From Bacillota bacterium (GTDB taxonomy: Bacteria > Bacillota > Clostridia > Lachnospirales > Lachnospiraceae): a stretch of 64,000 bases of DNA. The position numbers were made by a program, and so were the translations under genes. The DNA lies in assembly GCA_023423045.1 (NCBI GenBank), contig JAFAGA010000006.1:1-64000 (forward strand), read 5' to 3'. The notes beneath the pieces are model-generated. The model saw only the letters and a program-made list of their open reading frames with translations. It did not search any database and was not told where the DNA came from. Of this stretch, positions 53,170-62,886 are shown one piece after another (the first letter of the stretch is position 1; each line of letters starts with the position of its first letter).

Positions 53170-54105
53170 ATGTATTATCAAATTCAGGATCAGGTCACCA
53201 AAATCAATCCAAAGAAGATTAATCCTGATATCTTAACCATGGGTATCATTACTCTGGAGGAGCTGGAGTCCTGCTATGCGAGGTTTGGCTTTTCCCATCT
53301 GACCCTGGCCGAATGCCGGAATGATGATCAGCATATCCATGGCACTCTGAGTTCCTATCATGATTATCTCTTCGGGGTTATCATCGGCATCAACCCAGGC
53401 AGGATTGTTGAGGTTCAGGATCGGATCGGTGTCTATATCAAAAAAAATCTGCTATTGATTACCATTATTGAAGACCGGGATGACAGCACTAAAATGATGA
53501 TTCTCAAGATGCTGGAACATCTAAATCTGTCCAAGATCTCTCTGGAACGCTTACTCTTTGGCTTCCTGGAGTGCTTTATCAATCAGGATTACACCCTCCT
53601 TGTCGGCATCGAGGAGGAAATAAGCGCCCATGAGGACCGGATTAACGAATGCCGGCTTGAGAAGGCTTTTAACCATGAGATTACGGACATAAGAAAAAGA
53701 CTCATGCTTCTTGATAATTATTATCAGCAGTTCATTGCCATCGGGGAAGAGCTGGAGGAGAATAGCGCAGATATCTTCAGAGAGGAGGTCCTCCATCTAT
53801 TTCATGTTTTTGCGGATCGTGCCAGCCGTCTGAGCAATAATACCCGAACTCTTCAGGAGTACTGTGTTCAGGTGCGGGAAGCATACCATGCCCAGTTGGA
53901 CTATGATTTGAATAAGATTATGAAGCTTTTTACCGTAGTCACTACCATCTTTCTTCCACTAACCTTGATCGTAGGCTGGTACGGAATGAATTTTACTTCC
54001 ATGCCGGAGATAGCTTGGAGATACGGATATCTTTATGTCATTATATTAAGCGTTATAGTAGCAGTTATCTGTCTGATCTTTTTCAAAAAGAAGAAATTTA
54101 TGTAG
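53170..54105 (+). CDS. CorA-family divalent cation transporter
   Basis: The 311-residue protein ends with two membrane helices and the family motif YGMNF (GWYGMNFTSMPEIAWRYGYL). A long helical cytoplasmic domain precedes them, including ADRASRLSNNTRTLQEYCVQ. CorA proteins carry magnesium or cobalt as pentamers. The ATG at 53170 has AAAGGG 8 bases upstream; an earlier in-frame start at 53125 overlaps the region just after the -10 box. Confidence 0.88.
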   Translation: MYYQIQDQVTKINPKKINPDILTMGIITLEELESCYARFGFSHLTLAECRNDDQHIHGTLSSYHDYLFGVIIGINPGRIVEVQDRIGVYIKKNLLLITIIEDRDDSTKMMILKMLEHLNLSKISLERLLFGFLECFINQDYTLLVGIEEEISAHEDRINECRLEKAFNHEITDIRKRLMLLDNYYQQFIAIGEELEENSADIFREEVLHLFHVFADRASRLSNNTRTLQEYCVQVREAYHAQLDYDLNKIMKLFTVVTTIFLPLTLIVGWYGMNFTSMPEIAWRYGYLYVIILSVIVAVICLIFFKKKKFM

Positions 54106-54177
54106 CGTATCCTGCTGCCGCCTTACTGCTCCAAAAAGCCTTCATTATACAAGATTCTAATTAAAATTCTAATAAAA

Positions 54178-54219
54178 CAGCCCCCGGGTTGCCTGTATAT
54201 TAAGGCAATCCGGGGGCTG
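54178..54219. terminator. Bidirectional terminator
   Basis: CAGCCCCCGGGTTGCCT pairs with AGGCAATCCGGGGGCTG around an 8-base loop, with one mismatch. It separates the CorA-like gene from the convergent phosphoribosyltransferase-like gene. On the minus strand it is followed by TTTTATT. Confidence 0.85.
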
Positions 54220-54257
54220 ATATGTAACCTCAGCCAATTCCATTGAATGGAACTATT

Positions 54258-54899
54258 CTATAACTTCATATAGCCATAACCGTTAACAATGGCCTCCAAT
54301 CTCTGCTTACCCTTGCACAGAGGACATTCTCCTATATTATAGCTTCTGTAATCCGGGATATCCTTAGCGGTAAATATGGAATTCACCAGATTACCGTCAA
54401 TCTTGTCCACCGCACTGAAAATTGTGCTGATGCCCTGGACCATTCCGCCATAATACCGGATACATTCCAGGCTTCTTTTCAGAGTATCTCCGGTGGTAGC
54501 GGAAGCTGCCAGCAAAAGAATATTCTTGCCATATACCGCAGGCTGAAGATTGTTTCTGAAAATCATCTGTCCGTTGGTGTTAAATTCCGGAGTAATAATA
54601 TAAATTGTCTGATGCATATTCATGGAACGGATGCCGGCACTTGACAGTTCCTGTGCCAGAAAGGCTCCGATTACTTCGCAGCCATCCAGGCATACGATGG
54701 TATCCACTATGGTACTGTTCACATACTGCTTTGCCAAAACTCTGGCCGCCTCTGCCGCTTCACTCATTCGGGTTTTCATTGTAGTCAGGTCGATATACTG
54801 GTTGATATGGGAGTTACCTGTTGCAAAATGTCCTGGAATAATCTTCATCGCAATTCTCTTATTCATGGGTGCATAAATCTTAATTGCTCTACTTTCCAT
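54258..54899 (-). CDS. Phosphoribosyltransferase-like protein
   Basis: The 213-residue protein has a type-I PRTase core: VDTIVCLDGCEVIGAFLAQE and, in place of the PRPP loop, ILLLAASATTGDTLKRSLEC. A C-terminal CPLCKGK could hold zinc. It resembles orotate-type PRTases found in Lachnospiraceae. The usual acidic residues of the PRPP motif are replaced by alanine/serine, so activity is uncertain. The ATG at 54899 has AAAGGGGG about 7 bases upstream. Confidence 0.65.
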   Translation of the reverse strand: MESRAIKIYAPMNKRIAMKIIPGHFATGNSHINQYIDLTTMKTRMSEAAEAARVLAKQYVNSTIVDTIVCLDGCEVIGAFLAQELSSAGIRSMNMHQTIYIITPEFNTNGQMIFRNNLQPAVYGKNILLLAASATTGDTLKRSLECIRYYGGMVQGISTIFSAVDKIDGNLVNSIFTAKDIPDYRSYNIGECPLCKGKQRLEAIVNGYGYMKL

Positions 54900-55098
54900 T
54901 GAATTACCCCCTTTGGTATACATAACTGCATGATCGGCGCCAATTACTTGCATGGAATGAGCTTCCAAAGCAATCCTCCTGTTTCCCGATGCACTGGAAG
55001 ACAATTCATCATATTACTATTATATTCCATCCGGCGTATCTAAGCAAGATCTTTCCTTTCTTAACCAGCCCAAGATCGGTTCCGGTTCACTCTTCCAC

Positions 55099-55440
55099 CT
55101 ACTCCCAGCTCCTCCATACCTCAGGCTGATATCCTACGGTTGCCTTCTTACCATTTCGCACAATGGGGGTTATAAACAGCTTGGGGTTCTCCAGCAGCTT
55201 GGCTTCTTTGTCCTCCTGAGACAAATATTGAAGCAGGGTAAATAGCTCCTTATCCCTGGCACCTGGATTAATCAATGGTTCCAGCCCTCCTACCGCTTGC
55301 TTTATACTGCTTAGTTCTCCTTTGCTCATGCCGAATTTCACCACGTCAATTAATTGAAACTTCACACCCCGTTCTTTAAAATATCTTTCTGCCTTCTTGG
55401 TATCAAAGCATTTTCCCGCACCAAATATCTGTATATTCAT
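55099..55440 (-). CDS. ArsC/Spx-family protein
   Basis: The 113-residue thioredoxin-like protein has GAGKCFDTKKAERYFKERGV and FITPIVRNGKKATVGYQPEV, typical of the arsenate reductase/YffB/Spx group. It keeps only one cysteine of the CxxC place (KCFD), so it may be a glutathione- or other thiol-dependent reductase, or a regulator. No ars genes adjoin it. Confidence 0.75.
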   Translation of the reverse strand: MNIQIFGAGKCFDTKKAERYFKERGVKFQLIDVVKFGMSKGELSSIKQAVGGLEPLINPGARDKELFTLLQYLSQEDKEAKLLENPKLFITPIVRNGKKATVGYQPEVWRSWE

Positions 55441-55524
55441 GAGCCCTTCCTCTCTCCTTCTCTTCTTACCTTTTTCCTTCTCATGTCCGCCCGATTACTT
55501 CACACTGCCGTATCGCTTCCTTTC

Positions 55525-56412
55525 TCAGGCATGGGATAATACCGGAAGACTTCCTTTCTGAATGAAATTATTCCCCATCACAAAGAAAGTGTCTCCCGTA
55601 TCTAATAGCTTACATTCAAAAGAAGTTGTTTCAAGAGGTGTGAAACCAAAGCCTACCTTTCTCCCCGGCTGGTCCAGCAAAGAGGAGACCACATCCTCCA
55701 TGGAAAAAGTCCGGGTGCTGAAGATATCACTCACATACATCTCCTCCCCGTACTCAACCACAGCTGCCAGATCCAGCTCCTCACAATAATAAATACATTC
55801 TGCCAGATAGGAGGTCAGATGGAACATCCGCAGATATTCATTATCCATCAAGGCATATTTTGCAGAAACCGTATTATTTCGCAGCAGCCGAAGCAACAGC
55901 TCGCGGTCCTCCTCCAAGCCGGCATTCAGCTTTTTGAAACGATACATAGATTTTTGGGTATAATCTTTGGAATAAATATATTCCTCCGCTTTTTCGAACC
56001 CAAATCGGGGATAAAACTCTCTGACAGATGCATTGGCATATAGATAAATTAAATCGTACTTTTCCCGGTGCTCCTTCAGTATAAGCTCAATTAATGCCCG
56101 GCTCAGCCCTTTCCCGCGGTAATCCGGGTCCGTCATGACCGTCCCGATTTGCAATGTGCGGTACCTGTTTCCCGATGCCGCATATTCCAATGGACTCACA
56201 GATACATTAGCAGCAATCCTGTCATTATGCACCAGAGAATAAGGGCAATAGCGGCTGGTCCAATAGCCCAGGCGGTACCAGCTCTCGAAGTCCAAGCCAA
56301 AGGTCTGCTTTGCAAGCTGATTTAAATCCGCCCGGTATTCCGCTCTCTCCTGATATCCGCTGAGCAGTAAATATTCTTCGTTTCCAATTTTTATCTGCCT
56401 TTCAGGTTTCAT
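55525..56412 (-). CDS. GNAT-family N-acetyltransferase
   Basis: The 295-residue protein has a GNAT domain at residues 15-150 with the acetyl-CoA loop in YRTLQIGTVMTDPDYRGKGL and SRALIELIL. A second half is of unknown fold. The layout resembles Eis-like two-domain acetyltransferases. The ATG at 56412 has GGAG seven bases upstream. Substrate unknown. Confidence 0.75.
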   Translation of the reverse strand: MKPERQIKIGNEEYLLLSGYQERAEYRADLNQLAKQTFGLDFESWYRLGYWTSRYCPYSLVHNDRIAANVSVSPLEYAASGNRYRTLQIGTVMTDPDYRGKGLSRALIELILKEHREKYDLIYLYANASVREFYPRFGFEKAEEYIYSKDYTQKSMYRFKKLNAGLEEDRELLLRLLRNNTVSAKYALMDNEYLRMFHLTSYLAECIYYCEELDLAAVVEYGEEMYVSDIFSTRTFSMEDVVSSLLDQPGRKVGFGFTPLETTSFECKLLDTGDTFFVMGNNFIQKGSLPVLSHA

Positions 56413-56551
56413 ATAAACACTCCGATCTACTCTCTTGTACTTTGTCTGCATCTTATCTATATTTTAGCAGGATGCTCCCGATAGTGCAACCAGCTTGAAC
56501 GGCAGAGGAAAATTCCCCTGCCGTCCCTATGTAAAAACCTTTCCCTGCAGC

Positions 56552-57721
56552 CTATTTCAGAAGTTCAAGACGGCCAGGATCGCCGGCAAATGCTTCTTTG
56601 GCATTTTCCTTTGTAACAACAAGCGGAGGAAGTTCGTAGATACCAACGTCCTTCTTGCCGTTGTTTACACTGGTGTCAGGCTCCGGCATACCCTTGCCCG
56701 CTTGCAGCGACTTGATTATCTCAATTGTTTTGCTTACCAAAACATCGGTCGGCTTGGCTACCGTCGAATACTGTCTGCCTGACCAAACCCACTCAACCGA
56801 TTCGTTTTCCGCATCAAGACCCGAAACAACGGGAATCTTCTGTCCGGCCTGCTCCGATGCAGTGATGATAGCACGGGCAATACCGTCATTCGGTGACAGA
56901 ACGCCATGAATTTCCTTATCTGCGTAGAAGCCGGAGAGCAGAGAATCCATACGGGCCTGTGCCTTGGAGTTATCCCAGTCAAGGGTTGCGCACTGAGTAA
57001 AATCAGTTTGATTCGATACGACGATAAGCGTACCGTCATCGATTTTGGGCTGAAGCACTGACATAGCGCCCTTGAAGAAGTTAGGTGCATTGGGGTCAGC
57101 AGGACCGCCGCCGAACAATTCAATATTGTAAGGACCTGCGCCCTTTTCCTTTGCCAATCCGTCAAGCAGGGCCTGCCCCTGCAATTCGCCGGTCTTGATG
57201 CTTCCGAATTGTACCACGCCGTCAACACCGGTGGTGTTCTCAAGAAGACGGTCATAACCAATGATTGCAATACCTGCATCAGCCGCTTGTTCCAAAACCG
57301 ATCCCAGCTGTGAACCATCCACGGGACCGACAACAATAACTTTTGCCCCATTTTGAATCATAGACTCAATCTGCTGTTGCTGCTGAGGAACCTTATTATC
57401 GGCGGCTTGGACGATCGCCTTAAAGCCTGCGGCCTCCAACTGGGTCTTAAACATTTCGTCAGCCTCTTTCCAGTTCTGGGTGCCAAGCCATGGCAGAGAA
57501 ACTCCTATGGTTGCATCCGCTGCAAAGCCTGCATCCGGTGTCTCTGTACTTGGGGCTTCTGTCCCAGGATCTTCTGCGGCAGGGGTCTCTGCGGCCGGTG
57601 CTTTTGTCGGGTCCGGTGCATTGGCCTCGCGCCCGCGGCCGGTGCCGCAGCCTGCCAACGCCACCATCACAACAAGGATTGCTGCAGTGATCAGGGACAG
57701 TTGCTTTCTCATTTTTTTCAT
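56552..57721 (-). CDS. chvE: ChvE/XylF-type sugar-binding lipoprotein
   Basis: The 389-residue protein has a lipoprotein signal (VVMVALAGCGTG), then a Pro/Ala/Thr-rich linker. The type-1 binding fold follows: IGVSLPWLGTQNWKEADEMF, AADNKVPQQQQQIESMIQNG, VVSGLDAENESVEWVWSGRQ. This matches multiple-sugar (xylose, arabinose, galactose) binding proteins such as ChvE. It is last in the ROK-ATPase-permease-binding protein operon. Confidence 0.88.
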   Translation of the reverse strand: MKKMRKQLSLITAAILVVMVALAGCGTGRGREANAPDPTKAPAAETPAAEDPGTEAPSTETPDAGFAADATIGVSLPWLGTQNWKEADEMFKTQLEAAGFKAIVQAADNKVPQQQQQIESMIQNGAKVIVVGPVDGSQLGSVLEQAADAGIAIIGYDRLLENTTGVDGVVQFGSIKTGELQGQALLDGLAKEKGAGPYNIELFGGGPADPNAPNFFKGAMSVLQPKIDDGTLIVVSNQTDFTQCATLDWDNSKAQARMDSLLSGFYADKEIHGVLSPNDGIARAIITASEQAGQKIPVVSGLDAENESVEWVWSGRQYSTVAKPTDVLVSKTIEIIKSLQAGKGMPEPDTSVNNGKKDVGIYELPPLVVTKENAKEAFAGDPGRLELLK

Positions 57722-57773
57722 AATTAACCTCCTTTTTTAAGTCCTTTGACTATATAAGGCCCAGCCGCACAGT

Positions 57774-59024
57774 TTATTGGGAATCACTGCCGGCAGGCTT
57801 GCCTTCCTTGGGTTTGGTTTCCCTTCCAGGAAATAACGTTCCTATGATGGAGCGTCGGCCATGCACTTTGTTATATACATCGAAAGCAACCGCGGCCAGG
57901 AGTACAAGGCCCTTAATGACCTGGGTACGGTCAGCGCCGACTCCCATGAGCATGAGTCCGGAGTTGAGGACAGCCATCACCATGCCGCCGACCATAGTGG
58001 CAAGAACGGTGCCGATACCGCCCGATACGGCCGCACCGCCAATAAAGACCGATGCAATCGCATCCAGCTCCCAACCGGTGCCATCCGACGGACCGGCTGC
58101 GGTTGAGCGGCCCACGAACATGATCCCTGCCAAAGCTGCAAGAAATGACATATTAAGCATCGTGAGAAAATAAGTTTTTTGGACATTTACACCGGATAGA
58201 GCAGCCGCACTTTTGTTGCCTCCGACTGCGTAAATATGGCGGCCAAACCGGGTTCGTTGGGTAATTATGTGATAAATGATGATCAAAATGACCAGAATCA
58301 GGCCCGGCACAGGGAAGGATGTACCGGGGCGCCCGGTACCGAAAAGCCAGGTAAAATAGCCAATAATAATCCCAACCAGAGTAATCCGAACCACAACCGG
58401 CCAAATGGCCTCTTTTGTTCCCGTCAGATTGGCCGAACGTGTGCGCCGCCGCAGCTGCGCAAAAGCAAAAGCAGCGATCGCGATGATCCCCAGCAGTAAG
58501 GTTGAATTGTTCATTCCGGTAAATGCAGGACCCCATTCCGGCAGGTATCCGGCGCCAAACCATTTCAGCTGCGGCGGTGCCGGCACTGAGATGGACTTTG
58601 AGATCCAGATAACTCCTCCCCGAAAGATCATCATGCCGCCCAGGGTGGTGATAAAGCCCGGGATCCCCAGCTTGGACAGCCAGAAACCCTGCCACGCTCC
58701 TGCCGCAAGGCCGATTGCAAGGCTGACAATTACTGCGAGCCACCACGGAAAGTGGAGATCCCGCGCTACCAGAGCCATCACCATCCCCGAAAATCCGGCC
58801 ACAGATCCTACGGATAAATCAATCTGTCCTATGACGATAACCATCAGCATTCCAATAGCCAGCACCAGCACATATGCGTTGCCGGACAGCAGATTCTGGA
58901 AGTTGGAAGAGGTAACCATCCTGCCCCCTGAAGTGATATTGAAGATGATGATAAGTGCCGCCAAGGCGATTACCATTGTGTACTGGCGAAGTTCTCCGCC
59001 TAATACTTGCTTTATGTATTTCAT
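57774..59024 (-). CDS. mmsB: Sugar ABC transporter permease (GguB/MmsB type)
   Basis: The 416-residue protein has about 10 membrane helices and the RbsC/XylH-type motif GQIDLSVGSVAGFSGMVMAL, with FGRHIYAVGGNKSAAALSGV (EAA-like loop). Longer than RbsC, as in the ChvE-Ggu group. Its start overlaps the ATPase stop by 4 bp, implying coupling. Confidence 0.9.
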   Translation of the reverse strand: MKYIKQVLGGELRQYTMVIALAALIIIFNITSGGRMVTSSNFQNLLSGNAYVLVLAIGMLMVIVIGQIDLSVGSVAGFSGMVMALVARDLHFPWWLAVIVSLAIGLAAGAWQGFWLSKLGIPGFITTLGGMMIFRGGVIWISKSISVPAPPQLKWFGAGYLPEWGPAFTGMNNSTLLLGIIAIAAFAFAQLRRRTRSANLTGTKEAIWPVVVRITLVGIIIGYFTWLFGTGRPGTSFPVPGLILVILIIIYHIITQRTRFGRHIYAVGGNKSAAALSGVNVQKTYFLTMLNMSFLAALAGIMFVGRSTAAGPSDGTGWELDAIASVFIGGAAVSGGIGTVLATMVGGMVMAVLNSGLMLMGVGADRTQVIKGLVLLAAVAFDVYNKVHGRRSIIGTLFPGRETKPKEGKPAGSDSQ

Positions 59025-60598
59025 GATGCATTCCCGTCCTTTCCTGATCCAGATGCCGCTGCAGAGGTATCTGTCATCATTCTCATGAGCCTTTCCTGAT
59101 CGGCCTCACTTCGCTCCAGCTCGCCCGTTATGCTTCCCTCAAAGATGGTGTATATCCGGTCTGCCATCCCCAGCAGTTCAGGCAGCTCGGAGGAAATAAT
59201 TATGACCGCTTTCCCCTGATCCGCAAGGGCATGAATGAGGCGGTAAATCTCATACTTGGCGCCGACATCAATCCCGCGTGTGGGTTCATCAAGAATCAGA
59301 ACCTCCGGCTCCGTAAACATCCACTTGCCCAGAACCACCTTTTGTTGGTTTCCTCCGGACAAGGTACTTACGCCGATATCAACGCCGGGAGCCTTAATAT
59401 TCAGGGAGCTCCGGTATTGTTGTGCAGCCCGGAACTCCTTATCTGAATCCAACAGTCCGCCTCGCACAATTGCGTTGAGATTCGCCGACACAATGGTCAT
59501 ACGGACCGTGTCAATCAGATTGAGGCCCAGAGTCTTCCGGTCCTCAGGCATATAGGCTATACCCTGTCGGATGGCGGAGGCAACAGAGGTGATACGAACC
59601 TGTCTGCCCCTGATTTTAATGGTTCCGCCAAGGTAAATCCCATAGTTGCGCCCGAAGATGGACCGCATAAGCTCCGTTCTTCCCGCACCCATGAGACCGG
59701 CAAAGCCGACGATCTCACCGGCTCTGACATGGAAGCTGGAGTTTTTGCATATCATCCGGCCCGGAATATGGGGATCCTCAACACACCAATCGGACACCTC
59801 GAAAATGATCTCGCCGGGATGCGATTCGTGGTCGGGGTAGCGGTTTTCGATGGAACGTCCCACCATGGAACGAATGATACGATCCTCATCGACCCGCCCT
59901 GCCTCGACGGTGTAGGTGTCGACCGTGCGGCCGTCACGGATTACCGTGACAGCATCAGAGATGGCCGCAATCTCGTTGAGCTTGTGCGAGATCATGATAC
60001 ATGTGATATCCCGTGTTTTTAAGTCCCGCATAAGGCTCAGCAAATTCGCGGAGTCAGCTTCATTGAGTGCAGAGGTCGGTTCGTCAAGAATCAGCAGCTT
60101 GACATTTTTGGACAGCGCCTTGGCTATCTCCACTAATTGCTGCTGGCCCACGCCCAGGTGTTTGATCAGCGTCCCGGGGTCGACAGTGAGCCCCACCCGC
60201 GCAAGCAAATCCACCGTGCGATGCCGGGCGGTGTCCCAGTCAATCAGACCGCGCTTCACCACCTCATTTCCCATAAAGATATTTTCGGTAATGGACAGCT
60301 CCGGAATCATGGTCAGCTCCTGGTGAATAATTACAATCCCTGCATTCTCTGATTCCTTGATATTCCTGAAAGCCATCTCACTGCCCATGTAGATAATCCG
60401 GCCCTCATAGGTACCGTAAGGGTACACACCGGACAAGACCTTCATCAAGGTTGATTTTCCGGCGCCATTCTCGCCGCAGATTGCGTGAATGTCGCCCCGA
60501 TGCACCTCCAACGTCACATCATCCAGCGCACGCACCCCCGGAAAGACCTTGGTAATGCCTTGCATTTGAAGGATTAAAGGTTGTTCCATAACTTCCAT
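59021..60598 (-). CDS. mmsA: Sugar ABC transporter ATPase with two NBDs (GguA/MmsA type)
   Basis: The 525-residue protein has two ATPase domains. The first has GENGAGKSTLMKVLSG, LGVGQQQLVEIAKALS and LLILDEPTSALNEAD. The second has the typical degenerate Walker A (GLMGAGRTELMRSIFGRN), with STLSGGNQQKVVLGKW and VLILDEPTRGIDVG. This is the RbsA/XylG/MmsA layout. RBS AGGAGG precedes the first ATG six bases upstream. Confidence 0.92.
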   Translation of the reverse strand: MEVMEQPLILQMQGITKVFPGVRALDDVTLEVHRGDIHAICGENGAGKSTLMKVLSGVYPYGTYEGRIIYMGSEMAFRNIKESENAGIVIIHQELTMIPELSITENIFMGNEVVKRGLIDWDTARHRTVDLLARVGLTVDPGTLIKHLGVGQQQLVEIAKALSKNVKLLILDEPTSALNEADSANLLSLMRDLKTRDITCIMISHKLNEIAAISDAVTVIRDGRTVDTYTVEAGRVDEDRIIRSMVGRSIENRYPDHESHPGEIIFEVSDWCVEDPHIPGRMICKNSSFHVRAGEIVGFAGLMGAGRTELMRSIFGRNYGIYLGGTIKIRGRQVRITSVASAIRQGIAYMPEDRKTLGLNLIDTVRMTIVSANLNAIVRGGLLDSDKEFRAAQQYRSSLNIKAPGVDIGVSTLSGGNQQKVVLGKWMFTEPEVLILDEPTRGIDVGAKYEIYRLIHALADQGKAVIIISSELPELLGMADRIYTIFEGSITGELERSEADQERLMRMMTDTSAAASGSGKDGNAS

Positions 60599-60608
60599 AG
60601 CATACCTC

Positions 60609-61856
60609 CTATTCTCTCACTGCTAAAAATGCGCTGGGCATTTGCAGCACCTTATCCGTCGCTATAGCGGCTGCACCATACAGGGTGGGATCGACCTTGA
60701 GGCTGGATATTTTAATTTGCACCCTGGCATGAAGCTCCGAAATAGCGCGCTGCTTTACCACCTCCTGAATTGTAGGCAGCAGCAAATCCCCTCCCTGGGA
60801 TACACTGTCGCCGATGACAATAATATCAGGGTTATAGGCATTGATCAGAGTAACACAGCCGTAGCCAACGTACCGGGCTATCTCACGCACCACCTCCAGC
60901 GCCTCCTGACTGCCCCCGCGAGCCGCATCAAAAACGGCTTTACAGGCGTCAAAGCTTTGCTGATGTCCCTTAGAAAAACATTCCGGCACACGCTCCTGCG
61001 CCATCTTCAGCATGGCCGGAGCCGAGCAATAAAGCTCCAGGCAGCCATAGTTGCCGCATTCACAGCGCGGCCCCCGGGCATCTATGCTAATATGACCAAT
61101 TTCACTTGCAGCTCCCTGTACTCCCAGCAGCAGGCTGCCCTGTTCGATAATACCGGACCCTACTCCCTCACCTACCAAAAAATAGGCCAGCGTGTGGAGG
61201 GGCCGGACATGGTCGCCAAACCACCATTCAGCCAGCGCTCCGGCATTGGCATCATGCACTATAAAAAAGGGCTTGTTAAACTCCTCTTTGAATTCCTCTA
61301 TAAAATTAATATTGTGCCAGGTGGGCATTTGGGTTACCACCGCAATGCGCCCCTCGTCCTGCAGATAGGGCCCGGGCACGGCAAGGCCGATGGCCACTAC
61401 ATTTTTATACTTTTTCAGTGTCTCGTGTATCTGCTTTTTCATAGCCAAAAGCACCGATTTCTGGTCTTCCTCAAGAGAATATTCAAATTCGGTCTGAGTG
61501 TAGATTTTACCCGAGATATCAAATACACCCACTGCGAACATATGCCTTGCAAACTTTACCCCAATGATCTGATGCCTGTCGGCGTTCAGCTTCAGCCCAA
61601 TGGAACGGCGGTTGCCGCTGCCCTTCATGCTTCCCACCTCGGATACTATTCCCATTTCCATCAGAGCCGCCACTATTTTTGTAATGGATGCCTGGGTAAG
61701 ACCAATTTGCTTGGCAATATCCGCCCTTGAGCAAACCTCCCGCTGCTGTATTATCTTTACAACAGCAGAGCGGTTCATCTCAGTCAAATCACTGTTGTTG
61801 TTGCCTATGATATCCCGCATTTTGCTGACCGACCTCTTCCTGTTTATTTCATTCAT
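60609..61856 (-). CDS. ROK-family transcriptional regulator
   Basis: The 415-residue protein has an N-terminal winged helix (REVCSRADIAKQIGLTQASI, then TKIVAALMEMGIV) and a ROK domain with the zinc motif CECGNYGCLELYCS and VGEGVGSGIIEQGSLL. It is similar to XylR-type repressors. It leads the sugar ABC operon (10 bp before the ATPase gene) and probably represses it until a sugar binds. A palindrome in the promoter is a candidate operator. Confidence 0.9.
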   Translation of the reverse strand: MNEINRKRSVSKMRDIIGNNNSDLTEMNRSAVVKIIQQREVCSRADIAKQIGLTQASITKIVAALMEMGIVSEVGSMKGSGNRRSIGLKLNADRHQIIGVKFARHMFAVGVFDISGKIYTQTEFEYSLEEDQKSVLLAMKKQIHETLKKYKNVVAIGLAVPGPYLQDEGRIAVVTQMPTWHNINFIEEFKEEFNKPFFIVHDANAGALAEWWFGDHVRPLHTLAYFLVGEGVGSGIIEQGSLLLGVQGAASEIGHISIDARGPRCECGNYGCLELYCSAPAMLKMAQERVPECFSKGHQQSFDACKAVFDAARGGSQEALEVVREIARYVGYGCVTLINAYNPDIIVIGDSVSQGGDLLLPTIQEVVKQRAISELHARVQIKISSLKVDPTLYGAAAIATDKVLQMPSAFLAVRE

Positions 61857-61881
61857 GTGTTAATTCATTAACTCTGTTTAT

Positions 61882-61910
61882 ATATTAATGCAAAGACAAT
61901 GAATTGTCAA
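61882..61910 (-). promoter_or_regulatory. Promoter and candidate operator of the ROK-sugar operon
   Basis: On the minus strand TTGACA (61905-61910) and TAATAT (61882-61887) are 17 bp apart. GACAATGAATTGTC (61895-61908), an inverted repeat with GACAAT/ATTGTC arms, overlaps the -35 box and would suit binding of the ROK regulator. Confidence 0.65.
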
Positions 61911-61997
61911 TTATTTCCAAATCACAAGAGCATTTTTGTCTGTTTTAACAAATTTTTACTATTTTTATTGGTTAATATGCCTTATCATAAAAATAAA

Positions 61998-62033
61998 ATC
62001 CCGCACCCCTCTTTTGAGAGAGATACGGGATTA
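61998..62033 (-). terminator. Terminator of the GlsB-like gene
   Basis: AATCCCG and CGGGATT form the base of a stem that continues with CTCT/AGAG pairing; on the minus strand the stem is followed by TTTATTTTTATG. It lies 33 bp past the stop codon. Confidence 0.65.
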
Positions 62034-62065
62034 TGACAATTGTTCCAAAAAAGCAATTTTCCACA

Positions 62066-62335
62066 TCATTTCAATTTTGTACGGAACAGGTTGACCAGGG
62101 ACAATAAAATTACCGCCCCGAGAACGGATATAAAGAAGCTCCACAGATTTAAGCCGGTGGCCGGACCCAGATTGAAGATCCCGGCAAGCCAGCCTCCGAT
62201 AAAAGCGCCTATAATTCCAACAATCAGATTCCATCCAAAGCCCATTCTGGCATCATTACCGGTAATTTTACTTGCAATCCATCCCGATACTGCGCCCAGA
62301 ATAAGCCATACTAACAGGTTCCCTATTTCAGGCAT
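62066..62335 (-). CDS. GlsB/YeaQ/YmgE-type membrane protein
   Basis: The 89-residue protein has three membrane helices and the family glycines (LVWLILGAVSGWIASKITGN, then WNLIVGIIGAFIGGWLAGI). The family, once called transglycosylase-associated, is stress-induced in many bacteria; function unknown. It follows the CsbD-like gene by 26 bp in one operon. Confidence 0.85.
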   Translation of the reverse strand: MPEIGNLLVWLILGAVSGWIASKITGNDARMGFGWNLIVGIIGAFIGGWLAGIFNLGPATGLNLWSFFISVLGAVILLSLVNLFRTKLK

Positions 62336-62361
62336 TTCATTTACTCCTTTCTGCGATACAG

Positions 62362-62583
62362 TCAGTTCCTATCCTTTTTCTCCGGCTTAACCAGGTCAAG
62401 GACATCATTTGCCTTCTCAGCCATCTCTTCCTTCACATCCTCCAGCTTATCCCCAACCTGGGCTTTCATGGTTTGAAGCTTGCCCTTCAGCTCCAACCTG
62501 TTGTTATCCATATGGCGGCCTGCGGTTTCCTTTATTTTACCCATCAAATTATCCTTTGAATTTTCGAAATCTTCTTTCAGCAT
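62362..62583 (-). CDS. CsbD-like stress protein
   Basis: The 73-residue, highly charged helical protein (NLMGKIKETAGRHMDNNRLE, then KGKLQTMKAQVGDKL) follows the GK-x-K-E-x-x-G pattern of CsbD proteins, small general-stress proteins. Its pairing with the GlsB-type gene is consistent with a stress operon. Confidence 0.65.
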   Translation of the reverse strand: MLKEDFENSKDNLMGKIKETAGRHMDNNRLELKGKLQTMKAQVGDKLEDVKEEMAEKANDVLDLVKPEKKDRN

Positions 62584-62652
62584 AGCTCCCTCCGTACTTT
62601 ATCTCTATTAACAAGTTAGGATTAGGATGTGCAAAAGCGGAATTAATATACA

Positions 62653-62693
62653 AAGGACCAGGAATTATCTTGTCGATAATCCTGGTCCTTTTG
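62653..62693. terminator. Terminator downstream of the solute-binding protein gene
   Basis: AAAGGACCAGGAATTATC pairs with GATAATCCTGGTCCTTT around a 5-base loop, with one bulge. It has T-rich tails on both sides, so it can serve the minus-strand binding-protein gene. Confidence 0.75.
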
Positions 62694-62864
62694 TTATATC
62701 ATGAACAAAAATCACGTTCATGATCTTCAGCTCCGATCGCATGCTTACAAGCAGGCTTACATCATGCTCACTACGCTTTTGTTATATCATGAACATAAAC
62801 CACGTTCATGATCTTCAGCTCCGATCGCATGCTTACAAGCAGGCTTGCATCATGCTCACTACGC
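62691..62864. repeat. Tandem 87-bp direct repeat
   Basis: Two copies (62691-62777 and 62778-62864) differ at about three positions. Each contains the inverted repeat CATGAAC/GTTCATG and a second one GCATG...CATGC. They lie between the terminator and the solute-binding protein gene in a 303-bp gap with no gene. Confidence 0.85.
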
Positions 62865-62886
62865 TTTATCATATTATCACATTCGA

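Noticed and set aside
62691..62864. CRISPR array
   Set aside because: Only two adjoining copies without spacers; the repeat unit is 87 bp, and no cas genes are present.
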